Shown: positions 7,283-13,048, counted from the first letter of the stretch. The stretch: DNA of 17,947 bases from JABMPX01 sp964649795 (GCA_964649795.1 CAZYQY010000011.1:1-17947); one strand, 5' to 3'. The notes: generated by a model not told the origin, from the letters alone. Numbers and translations: made by a program.

Positions 7283-8050
7283 TTATTTTATTTTCCAATT
7301 AGAAGAAACTTTAATAATTTTTCCCTCTAAATCAAAAAGGTTTTTTTCTTTTTTATTTTTTAAATATTCTTTCCAATAAGGGAGTATTCTCTTTTCTAAA
7401 TTACGAAGATAAGGATGACCAACATTAAATTTGCCTTCTTTAAAATATCTGCCTTTTTTATTTAGTCTTATTCTTAATTCATTATCTGTCATTAATTCAA
7501 TAAGAGCATGCATCACTTTAAAATTTTTGGTCTTTTTAAAAGTTACAATATGCATCAGTTCGTGAGCAAGATAAACAGTAGAATAATTCTTCCAATCTTC
7601 AGAATGCCCCCAGGCAATAGTTTGATTATCAACCGCTCTCCCATTTTTTAGTTTTGGATGAGTAAGATAAACTCTAATTGTTTTATCAGGTGATTTTAAT
7701 CCGGATAATTCTTCAATTAGTTTAAGAACATTTTCTTTGTTTTCCTGCCATTGTTCTTCTATAAATAATTTATATTTTTCAGTTTCAGTTACTAATCTTT
7801 GGAATTCTTTACTTTTTCGAAGCTGATTAAAAATTATTTCTACTTTTTTAGCTGTTTTTTCTATATTTTTTTCTTTTCCAAGATATAGTTGATATTCAGC
7901 ATAACCTCCAAGAAAATAAAAAATTCCTTTAGATCCCTCCCAAATTCTATTAGTAAAATCCTCCCATTTCTTAAATGGCACATTTGGTTGTGACTGATTT
8001 ATGGCATGAAGGAAGATATAATCTGGATTGATTTTGAATTGAAGTTCCAT
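7283..8050 (-). CDS. HExxH putative metallopeptidase, family not identified
   Basis: The 255-residue protein has no signal peptide. It carries 'TVYLAHELMHIVTF' with the zinc-binding HELMH at 163-167. A Glu-rich helix follows ('HALIELMTDNELRIRLN', about 181-197), and Glu185 or Glu191 could be the third ligand, as in gluzincins. The first ~120 residues are helical and rich in Lys and Glu. I do not recognise a named family. It differs from the DUF2268-like protein at 5954 and shares only the HExxH core. It lies on the same strand as the precursor and upstream of it, with terminator element B between, so it is probably a separate unit. A role in precursor processing is possible but rests on position only. 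The start ATG at 8050 lacks a clear ribosome binding site. Confidence 0.6.
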   Translation of the reverse strand: MELQFKINPDYIFLHAINQSQPNVPFKKWEDFTNRIWEGSKGIFYFLGGYAEYQLYLGKEKNIEKTAKKVEIIFNQLRKSKEFQRLVTETEKYKLFIEEQWQENKENVLKLIEELSGLKSPDKTIRVYLTHPKLKNGRAVDNQTIAWGHSEDWKNYSTVYLAHELMHIVTFKKTKNFKVMHALIELMTDNELRIRLNKKGRYFKEGKFNVGHPYLRNLEKRILPYWKEYLKNKKEKNLFDLEGKIIKVSSNWKIK

Positions 8051-8092
8051 AGCAATTTAATAATATATTATCTTTTTACTGTTGACAAGCTT

Positions 8093-8179
8093 ATGCGCTC
8101 ATCAAAAGCAGTAAGCACGCATGGACTTATTGAAGCGCCGGGAGGAATATGTGGAGATGTACCTTCTGGGTCAATATAG
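8093..8179 (+). CDS. Possible 28-residue peptide upstream of the radical SAM gene
   Basis: An ATG at 8093 opens a 28-codon frame ending THGLIEAPGGICGDVPSGSI, rich in Gly and Pro with a single Cys. It is followed 20 bases later by a strong terminator and then by the radical SAM gene, the order often seen for a RiPP precursor and its maturase. Against it: there is no ribosome binding site, no good promoter, and it is very short. TTGACA at 8082-8087 lies just before the ATG but has no matching -10 box at proper spacing. Confidence 0.3.
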   Translation: MRSSKAVSTHGLIEAPGGICGDVPSGSI

Positions 8180-8199
8180 ACGTTACTTTAAAATAAAAA

Positions 8200-8252
8200 G
8201 GTGGTAGAAGTTGAAAGGAATAATCTATATTTCTCTTCTACCGCCATTTTTT
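8200..8252 (+). terminator. Strong terminator or attenuator before the radical SAM gene
   Basis: An 11-bp stem (GGTGGTAGAAG at 8200-8210 with CTTCTACCGCC at 8235-8245, one G-T pair), with A-run before and ATTTTTT after, encloses a 24-base loop. It ends 17 bases before the radical SAM start and only four bases before its ribosome binding site. A transcript from the 8050-8199 region would mostly stop here, with read-through expressing the maturase. Confidence 0.75.
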
Positions 8253-8269
8253 ATAAAAGGAGATAGAAA

Positions 8270-9610
8270 ATGAAAAAACTGTATATAAAAATGACAGATA
8301 AAACGATTTTTAAGTCGCGGTATAATAAATATTATCTTATTGACGTAAGAAAACGTGGGAAAGAACGATTTTTATTAGAAGAAGATAGTAAGGATATGCT
8401 TTATTTCCTTTTTCGAAGTAATTCTTTTCAAGAAACAGTTCATAAGTTTAAACTTTCTTACAAAGAACTTTATGATTTTCTTTTAGGGTTAGTCAAAGAA
8501 CAAGTGATTGAATTTTCAAACACACCGATTGATTCAACCGAGAAATACTATAATATTAATCCTCCGCTTGATAGTTTAAATCTTTTAATTACAAATGCTT
8601 GTAATCTCCACTGTGTTCATTGCTATTTAAACAGCGGTAAAGCTATGGAGAGTGAACTTGATGTGGAAATATGGATTGATGTTCTTCGACAGGCACAACA
8701 GCTTGGGGTATTTTACTTGAATGTTTCAGGAGGCGAGCCACTACTTCATAAAGATTTCTTTAAAATAGCAGAATATATTGCTTCAACCCCTACATTTAGT
8801 GCAAATTTAAATACTAATGGGACAATAGATATAGATGGTTATGAAAAACTTCTTGCTCGAGCATTTACGAGTATCCAGTTAAGTATTGATGACGCAATTG
8901 CGGAAAAACATAATACATTCCGTGGCTGTAAGGGTTGTTTTAAAAAAGCTGTTCAAACAATCGAAAAACTAATTAATCATGGGATTGAGACAAACGTTGG
9001 TTTTCTTATTAATTCTAGAAATCTTTCAGCTCTCGATGAAGTCGTTAGATTGTGTGAGCAGATTGGAGTAACGACTCTTAATATTGGATTTGTTAATCCT
9101 ATTGGAAGAGCAAAAAAAAATAATCTTGCGTATCCTATAATTCCACAATCCTTACAAGAAAATAAATTATTGGATAAAATGTATAGAAAATTTTGTAAGC
9201 TTACAGAACGAGATACAAAACTTAAGATCTTGTTACCATTCCAGCCTAGGCTAAGTAATAACTTATCTAAAAATAAACATTATATTTGTGGTGGAGATAA
9301 TATTCAATTTATGACGGTTATGGCTGATGGTACCGTGATGCCGTGTGATGTACTCCCGATAGATATCTTTAATTACGGCAATGTAAAAACACAATCGCTT
9401 ATAGATATTTGGGCATCAGATAGAATGAAAGCGTTTAAATTAATGGATTCTAGGCAACTTTCTAACTGTTATAATTGTCCTTATTTCCAAATCTGTGAGG
9501 GTCCTTGTGTAGCCCGTGCATTTCAAGCGAAAAAGTCACTGCAATCGCCGGACTGGATAAGGTGTCTTATTACACAGAAAATTGTTGCCGAAAACAAGAA
9601 AACAATTTAA
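8270..9610 (+). CDS. Radical SAM/SPASM peptide maturase with PqqD-like N-terminus
   Basis: The 446-residue protein begins with a ~90-residue PqqD-like/RRE-type region (1-90, 'RFLLEEDSKDMLYFLF', 'YDFLLGLVKEQVIEF'), likely for binding a leader peptide. The radical SAM core starts at 'ITNACNLHCVHCYL', with the CxxxCxxC motif at Cys111, Cys115 and Cys118, followed by 'VSGGEPLLH' (152-160) for SAM binding. The SPASM region carries Cys340, Cys359, Cys400, Cys403, Cys409, Cys413 and Cys432, enough for two auxiliary iron-sulfur clusters. Enzymes of this type install C-S, C-C or C-O crosslinks or epimerise residues in RiPPs. A good ribosome binding site (AAAAGGAGATAG, 8256-8267) precedes the ATG. Its substrate may be the 50-residue precursor, the possible 28-residue peptide or the 57-residue peptide downstream; the sequence does not decide. 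Confidence 0.85.
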   Translation: MKKLYIKMTDKTIFKSRYNKYYLIDVRKRGKERFLLEEDSKDMLYFLFRSNSFQETVHKFKLSYKELYDFLLGLVKEQVIEFSNTPIDSTEKYYNINPPLDSLNLLITNACNLHCVHCYLNSGKAMESELDVEIWIDVLRQAQQLGVFYLNVSGGEPLLHKDFFKIAEYIASTPTFSANLNTNGTIDIDGYEKLLARAFTSIQLSIDDAIAEKHNTFRGCKGCFKKAVQTIEKLINHGIETNVGFLINSRNLSALDEVVRLCEQIGVTTLNIGFVNPIGRAKKNNLAYPIIPQSLQENKLLDKMYRKFCKLTERDTKLKILLPFQPRLSNNLSKNKHYICGGDNIQFMTVMADGTVMPCDVLPIDIFNYGNVKTQSLIDIWASDRMKAFKLMDSRQLSNCYNCPYFQICEGPCVARAFQAKKSLQSPDWIRCLITQKIVAENKKTI

Positions 9611-9649
9611 GGCATGGATAATAAAACAAATATTCATGCCTTTTTATTT
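9609..9649 (+). terminator. Intrinsic terminator after the radical SAM gene
   Basis: A 12-bp stem (9609-9620 with 9631-9642, one G-T pair, 10-base loop) is followed by a T-run at 9641-9645. It begins inside the stop codon of the maturase gene. Confidence 0.85.
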
Positions 9650-9675
9650 ACAAGTTTAGTATTTTAGCATATAAT
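9647..9675 (+). promoter_or_regulatory. Promoter of the methyltransferase gene, leaderless
   Basis: TTTACA (9647-9652), a 17-base spacer and TATAAT (9670-9675) make a near-consensus promoter. The ATG at 9685 is nine bases after the -10 box and has no ribosome binding site, so the message probably starts two or three bases before the start codon. Confidence 0.75.
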
Positions 9676-9684
9676 TGACTTAAT

Positions 9685-10440
9685 ATGGCAATAAAAAATA
9701 ATTGGTGGAAGACAACATTTAACAAAACATACTTTTCGCTTTGGGATCCTTCAAACCCAAGCTCCCAAAACTGGACTAAGAGAGAAGTTAAACTCGTTAT
9801 TGATTTACATCTTAAGAAAGATGCAAAAATATTAGATATTCCCTGTGGGCAGGGTCGGCATAGTGTAGAACTTGCTAAGAGGAGTTTTCAAGTTACCGGA
9901 ATTGACTATTCGTCGATTGCTTTACAAACTGCAAAAAAATGGGCTCGACAAAATAAAGTTTCTCCGGTTTTTATAAAACAGGATATGCGTTCTTTAAAGC
10001 TAAACGAACGGTTTGATGCAGCAATAATTTTAGGCAATTCTTTTGGGTATTTCTCTGATATTGATAACGAAAAAATTATTAAAAATATTTCAACATTGTT
10101 AAAACCAAAAGCTTTTTTTGTAATTCACTTATTAAATCCAATAGAAGTAATAAAACAGTTCGGCAAGAAAAATACCTTTAAAATCTTTAATGGCTATGTA
10201 AATATTAAAGATATTTCTTTTGATCCGTTTAATTTTGTTAAGGAATCGCGATGGACAATTGTTCGTAATAGTAAGAAAAAGATTTTAAACGTAAAACTTC
10301 GTTTTTATACTTTTCCTGAAATTCGCTCTTTGCTTTCTCGCTACGGACTGAATACTATTGATGTTTATGGTTCATTAGATAAAAAGCCATATTGGTTTAA
10401 CAGTCCAGTGATGGTTATCGTTGCAAAGAAAAAAGGATAA
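9685..10440 (+). CDS. Class I SAM-dependent methyltransferase
   Basis: The 251-residue protein starts 'NNWWKTTFNKTYFSLWDP', then has the SAM-binding motif I 'ILDIPCGQGRHSVELAKR' (49-66), motif II 'VTGIDYSS' (70-77) with the ribose-binding Asp74, 'IKQDMRSL' (97-104) and 'FDAAIILGNSFGYF' (110-123). The N-terminal aromatic region and C-terminal beta strands resemble the methyltransferase type-11/25 group with a small-molecule or peptide substrate. It follows the radical SAM gene but has its own promoter and is cut off from it by a terminator, so it is a separate unit. Tailoring of the RiPP is possible (inference), but a general cellular role is equally open. Confidence 0.8.
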   Translation: MAIKNNWWKTTFNKTYFSLWDPSNPSSQNWTKREVKLVIDLHLKKDAKILDIPCGQGRHSVELAKRSFQVTGIDYSSIALQTAKKWARQNKVSPVFIKQDMRSLKLNERFDAAIILGNSFGYFSDIDNEKIIKNISTLLKPKAFFVIHLLNPIEVIKQFGKKNTFKIFNGYVNIKDISFDPFNFVKESRWTIVRNSKKKILNVKLRFYTFPEIRSLLSRYGLNTIDVYGSLDKKPYWFNSPVMVIVAKKKG

Positions 10441-10451
10441 TATTATATTAC

Positions 10452-10515
10452 TTGTCAGCTATTATTTTACAAACCATAGACCAAAAACACTGCCTGAATA
10501 GGCGGTATTTTTGTT
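10452..10515 (+). repeat. Dispersed terminator element, copy C (methyltransferase terminator)
   Basis: It begins TTGTCAGCT, as copy A begins TTGTCAGCC, and aligns to copy A along its whole length with scattered changes. The hairpin (arms 10483-10495 and 10500-10512, 4-base loop, one mismatch) keeps its pairing through compensating changes. The T-run 10508-10512 terminates the methyltransferase gene that ends at 10440. Confidence 0.75.
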
Positions 10516-10527
10516 TAATTTTGCTCC

Positions 10528-10536
10528 TGTGGATAA
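10528..10536 (+). other. DnaA-box-like nonamer TGTGGATAA
   Basis: A perfect reverse-complement DnaA box, within the 15 bases CCTGTGGATAAGTTT that also occur at 1621-1635. It lies 17 bases before a consensus -35 box. Confidence 0.4.
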
Positions 10537-10553
10537 GTTTTGTCGGGAAAAGC

Positions 10554-10603
10554 TTGACAAAGGTTTCAAGGATAAATATAATAAACAATAGAAAGTTTAT
10601 AAT
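10554..10603 (+). promoter_or_regulatory. Consensus promoter with a second -10 box
   Basis: TTGACA (10554-10559), exactly 17 bases, then TATAAT (10577-10582) form a perfect consensus promoter. A second TATAAT (10598-10603) lies seven bases before the ATG at 10611 and could give a leaderless message. Confidence 0.75.
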
Positions 10604-10610
10604 CAAAAAT

Positions 10611-10712
10611 ATGGATAGCAAAATTATTTTAATTATTGTTATCGTTGCTATACCAGTATTGCTGACCTTCTTTATTTGGGCGATTGGCCGACATTATAAA
10701 AAGAAGCAGTAA
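10611..10712 (+). CDS. Small single-TM membrane peptide (33 aa)
   Basis: The peptide starts MDSK, has one hydrophobic helix (IILIIVIVAIPVLLTFFIWA) and a basic tail (GRHYKKKQ), so it is expected to span the membrane with the tail inside. The ATG at 10611 is preferred over the longer upstream frame because that frame would run through terminator element C and the promoter. It has a perfect promoter and is followed by a hairpin at 10733. I do not recognise a family; an immunity peptide or small regulatory membrane protein are possible. Confidence 0.55.
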   Translation: MDSKIILIIVIVAIPVLLTFFIWAIGRHYKKKQ

Positions 10713-10732
10713 TAATTTAAGCTGGCAAATCA

Positions 10733-10766
10733 AATAAAGAAGATTAAATTCTTTGTCTTCTTTATT
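10733..10766 (+). terminator. 11-bp hairpin after the small membrane peptide
   Basis: AATAAAGAAGA (10733-10743) pairs perfectly with TCTTCTTTATT (10756-10766) around a 12-base loop. No long T-run follows, so termination would be weak; it may instead stabilise the 3' end of the short message. Confidence 0.45.
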
Positions 10767-10816
10767 CGGTTTATCAGTTGAAAACAAAAAAGGAATTTTA
10801 GAGAACCGATGGTTCT

Positions 10817-10845
10817 TTGAAAATCTTAAAAATATAGAATAGAAA
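10817..10845 (+). promoter_or_regulatory. Possible promoter of the Gly/His-rich peptide
   Basis: TTGAAA (10817-10822), a 17-base spacer and TAGAAA (10840-10845) resemble a promoter; the predicted start, about 10852, falls right at the first arm of the structured leader. The stretch ATGGTTCTTTGA overlapping the -35 recurs at 11722-11733, ahead of the 69-residue gene. Confidence 0.45.
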
Positions 10846-10853
10846 ATTTTGGA

Positions 10854-10951
10854 TTTACCTATCAGCATCTTGTAATACTAAATATGTAAAATGGGGGATA
10901 AGAATTAAGTTTTACCCATCAATATTTTAGGATGCTTAATCTGTAGGTAAA
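10854..10951 (+). promoter_or_regulatory. Structured 5' leader before the Gly/His-rich peptide
   Basis: Three nested helices can form: TTTACCTA (10854-10861) with TAGGTAAA (10944-10951), GCATC (10865-10869) with GATGC (10931-10935), and an inner ATGGG with CCCAT. The outer helix ends one base before the ribosome binding site AGGAGGTG (10953-10960), so folding could govern translation. It matches no riboswitch class that I recognise. Confidence 0.4.
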
Positions 10952-10967
10952 AAGGAGGTGAACTGTT

Positions 10968-11141
10968 ATGGGCAAAGGCAGACCCGGACCAACAAAGAGT
11001 GGCAGTAATGTCTCTCGTCCCGGACATGGTAGTCCAGGCGGCGGTCCAAGAAGTGGCGGTAGCCGCGGTAGCGGACACGGAAGCGGAAGCAAAAGTGGAC
11101 ACGGAACTGGGCACGGAGGCGGTGGACACAAAAAAGGATAA
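10968..11141 (+). CDS. Gly/Ser/His-rich peptide (57 aa), possible second RiPP precursor
   Basis: This 57-residue frame starts seven bases after an excellent ribosome binding site (AAAGGAGGTG, 10951-10960). About 40% of residues are Gly; Ser, His, Lys and Arg make up most of the rest. The C-terminal half repeats Gly-His-Gly and Gly-Ser-Gly units ('GSGHGSGSKSGHGTGHGGGG'). There is no Cys and no obvious folded leader. Microcin B17's core is similarly Gly/Ser-rich, so oxazole formation by the YcaO enzyme can be imagined, but five His residues equally suggest metal binding, and the Arg/Lys could bind nucleic acid. Its base composition is far more GC-rich than its surroundings, as expected from Gly codons. 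Long frames on the opposite strand here are shadows of this composition. Function unknown. Confidence 0.7.
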   Translation: MGKGRPGPTKSGSNVSRPGHGSPGGGPRSGGSRGSGHGSGSKSGHGTGHGGGGHKKG

Positions 11142-11170
11142 GTAATTGCTAATAAAAGTAATTATTTACA

Positions 11171-11198
11171 GGGGAAGTGGGAATAAATCTACTTCCCC
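11171..11198. other. 8-bp perfect hairpin downstream of the Gly/His-rich peptide
   Basis: GGGGAAGT (11171-11178) pairs with ACTTCCCC (11191-11198) around a 12-base loop, 29 bases after the peptide's stop and 14 bases before the next ATG. No T-run follows. It could protect the upstream message end or restrict translation of the next gene. Confidence 0.45.
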
Positions 11199-11212
11199 AT
11201 ATTCTTAAAAAT

Positions 11213-11653
11213 ATGGAGAAAAAAATTGAAAAAGTAATTGAAGAGTTAGAATATGCTAAAAAAATCCATTTGTGGAAAATTGGTGAGTTAGGTATATCTT
11301 TAAATAATAAAATATGGCGTAAAAAGTTAGATATGTCTCCAGGCGATAAAAAATGGCATAAAAAAATTATCAATCAAAAGGAAATTATTATTAAAGCACT
11401 AAAAAAAGAAATTCCAACTACTAAAAAGCATATTAAAATAGTTTCAGCTTGGCAAAGAACACATTGGAAATGGTTAGAATACTATGCTCATTGGTATAAA
11501 CAACCAAAAATAAGTAAAAAGAAAGAACAAGAATTAAAAAAAGACAGAAAAGAGGAAGGCACAGTAAATTGGCAAATAAGATGGATTAGAAATTACAATT
11601 GGGCTATTTATTATTTAGAAAAGAATAAAGATAAGAGTAGTAAAAAAAAATAA
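11213..11653 (+). CDS. Unknown Trp- and Lys-rich protein (146 aa)
   Basis: I do not recognise this protein. It is strongly basic, with about ten Trp residues in motifs such as 'KIWRKKL', 'GDKKWHKK', 'SAWQRTHWKWLEYYAHWYKQ' and 'NWQIRWIRNYNWAIYY', and it is predicted to be largely helical. A Lys-rich stretch (about 110-130) and a KSSKKK tail end it. There is no signal peptide or long hydrophobic segment, so it is probably cytosolic, possibly nucleic-acid-binding. The ATG at 11213 (MEKKIEKVIEELEY) was chosen over the GTG at 11177, because the latter lies inside the hairpin arm at 11171-11178 and has no ribosome binding site. Neither start has a good one. It follows the Gly/His-rich peptide and may share its transcript. 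Confidence 0.5.
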   Translation: MEKKIEKVIEELEYAKKIHLWKIGELGISLNNKIWRKKLDMSPGDKKWHKKIINQKEIIIKALKKEIPTTKKHIKIVSAWQRTHWKWLEYYAHWYKQPKISKKKEQELKKDRKEEGTVNWQIRWIRNYNWAIYYLEKNKDKSSKKK

Positions 11654-11721
11654 GAGAAAACAGTTAGATCTATATAGTTCCTAACGGCTGAAGGAAAATG
11701 TAGGAAAAAGTAAATAGCTGA

Positions 11722-11764
11722 ATGGTTCTTTGACAAATAAATAAAAACTTTTAGATAGGGAGGA
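11722..11764 (+). promoter_or_regulatory. Promoter-like block and ribosome binding site of the 69-residue gene
   Basis: ATGGTTCTTTGACA includes a consensus -35 TTGACA (11730-11735); the -10 is poor (TAGATA at 16-base spacing). GGGAGGA (11758-11764) is a good ribosome binding site seven bases before the ATG at 11772. Confidence 0.4.
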
Positions 11765-11771
11765 TAGAAAG

Positions 11772-11981
11772 ATGACAAATGGAAGGATGAGTTTTTCGAA
11801 TCCCAGCTTTATAGATATGGTTAGATTGGGAGAAATTTTAGATATTCCGAAACAGAATTTATTCAGATATTTTTTCCGGCGGTTACAACAAACCTTTGGA
11901 AAAAACTCGAATGAGGGAGCGAGGGCTCAATTGAAAGGGTCTGGTGGAAAAGAGATTGAAATAAAAAAGATAAGGAGGTGA
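11772..11981 (+). CDS. Unknown small protein (69 aa) coupled to the reductase gene
   Basis: The 69-residue protein has a predicted helix 'SFIDMVRLGEILDIP' and 'LFRYFFRRLQQTF', then a polar tail with 'KGSGGKE' and a basic end (KKIRR). It lacks the Asp-Ser-Leu phosphopantetheine site, so it is not a normal acyl carrier protein, though its size and place just before an acyl-thioester reductase make one look for a carrier. Its TGA (11979-11981) overlaps the ribosome binding site AAGGAGGTG of the next gene, so the two are translationally coupled. It has its own good ribosome binding site. It could be a partner or a peptide substrate of the reductase; I cannot tell which. Confidence 0.6.
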   Translation: MTNGRMSFSNPSFIDMVRLGEILDIPKQNLFRYFFRRLQQTFGKNSNEGARAQLKGSGGKEIEIKKIRR

Positions 11982-11986
11982 GAAAA

Positions 11987-13042
11987 ATGAAAAAGTTTGC
12001 GTTCATAGTACATTTACGGGAAATCAAAGATGTTGCTTATACTTTACCTATTCCTCATTTTATCGTTACTAAAATCCTGCGGCGTCCTATTTTATGGCTA
12101 TTCTGGAGATTAAGAGGACGATGGGGATTTATGGTTCGGTCGAGATTCCGGGTAGATAGCAAAACAGAAGGATATATTTTGGTGATATGGCTGACTGGCA
12201 ATCAAATGATGAGCACCGGTCAAAATTCTTTAGTCAAAAAGAGAATATTAGAAGCGGTTCTCTATGCCCAAAACAAACTAAATTGCGAGGTAATTGGGTT
12301 GGGTGCTTTGACTGCTTCTGTTACTAGTGCTGGTCAATGGATAGCTAATCGAGGTGAAGTGACAGCTTCTATCACTCATGGCGATTCTTACGCAATGGCT
12401 CTAACATTAGAGGGCATCGGCAAAATTGTGGAGAAAAAGAAGATGAAACTTTCTAAGTCTACAGTAGCTATTGTAGGTGCTACGGGAATTATCGGTGAAG
12501 CACTCTCGCGTATCCTTGCTCTAAGGGTTGGAAAATTGATTTTAATTGCGAGAAGAACTAATAAACTGATGGCTCTTAAGGAAACGATTGATAGATATTC
12601 CAAGAATCACTCGGGAGTAAACATATCTACAAACATCAAGACAGTAAAAGAAGCAGATATTATTGTTACAGCAACCAGCTGGCCAGAAGCCTTAATCAAA
12701 GATGAGCATCTTAAGCAAGGAGCCGTCGTTTACGAAGTCTCTCAGCCAAGGAATGTATCTCAGTCAATTATCAAAAATCGAACAGATGTCTTAGTAATCG
12801 ATGGAGCTTATGCTCGGGTACCGGAAAATATTAAATTCTGGTGGATGAGCTTACCACCTCATACTACTTTCGGATGTATGGCAGAAACGATGATACAAAC
12901 AATGGTTAATGGGCACATTAACCATGTAGGTAAAATTGATATTGACTTCGTAAAGAAAATCAGACAAATCGGGAATCAATATGGCTTTAAGCACGCAGAG
13001 CTCACATCCTTTAATCAGAGGATAAATATTGAGAATGCATAA
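11987..13042 (+). CDS. Acyl-ACP reductase (AAR)-like aldehyde-forming reductase
   Basis: The 351-residue protein follows the cyanobacterial long-chain acyl-[ACP] reductase pattern from end to end. The start 'FAFIVHLREIKDV' matches 'FGLIGHLTSLEQA'; 'VIGLGALTASV' (102-112) and 'ITHGDSYA' follow. The NAD(P)H-binding 'VAIVGATGIIGEALSRIL' (160-177) is next, then 'ADIIVTATSWPEALI', 'VIDGAYAR' and 'TFGCMAETM' (294-302). Cys297 aligns with the catalytic Cys that holds the acyl group in AAR. The family reduces an acyl thioester to an aldehyde. The ATG at 11987 was chosen because it lies six bases after AAGGAGGTG; an upstream GTG at 11978 is inside that site. An unusual basic aromatic segment ('ILRRPILWLFWRLRGRWGF', about 30-48) replaces the usual early region. 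CPR bacteria usually lack fatty-acid synthesis, so the natural acyl donor is unclear. Confidence 0.8.
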   Translation: MKKFAFIVHLREIKDVAYTLPIPHFIVTKILRRPILWLFWRLRGRWGFMVRSRFRVDSKTEGYILVIWLTGNQMMSTGQNSLVKKRILEAVLYAQNKLNCEVIGLGALTASVTSAGQWIANRGEVTASITHGDSYAMALTLEGIGKIVEKKKMKLSKSTVAIVGATGIIGEALSRILALRVGKLILIARRTNKLMALKETIDRYSKNHSGVNISTNIKTVKEADIIVTATSWPEALIKDEHLKQGAVVYEVSQPRNVSQSIIKNRTDVLVIDGAYARVPENIKFWWMSLPPHTTFGCMAETMIQTMVNGHINHVGKIDIDFVKKIRQIGNQYGFKHAELTSFNQRINIENA

Positions 13043-13048
13043 TATATA

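Noticed and set aside
8149..8196. 15-codon frame after GGGAGGA, with two Trp codons, as a leader peptide
   Set aside because: The ribosome site is too close to the ATG and the frame is too short to support; a Trp attenuation story would be speculation.
8170..8260. T-box-like leader before the radical SAM gene (GGTGG in a terminator stem)
   Set aside because: The conserved T-box sequence is absent; GGTGGTAGAAG is simply one arm of the terminator.
10452..10610. Longer 86-codon frame ending at 10712
   Set aside because: It would read through terminator element C and a consensus promoter; only the last 33 codons look like a real peptide.
10905..11131. Two long minus-strand frames over the Gly/His-rich gene, rich in Pro/Leu or Ala/Ser/Thr
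   Set aside because: They are mirror images of the Gly-codon composition of the plus-strand gene, which has the good ribosome binding site; the minus frames have none.
11772..11981. 69-residue protein as an acyl carrier protein
   Set aside because: There is no Asp-Ser-Leu attachment site and the helix pattern does not match.
11978..11989. GTG at 11978 as start of the AAR-like gene
   Set aside because: The GTG is part of the ribosome binding site AAGGAGGTG; the ATG at 11987 has the right spacing from it.
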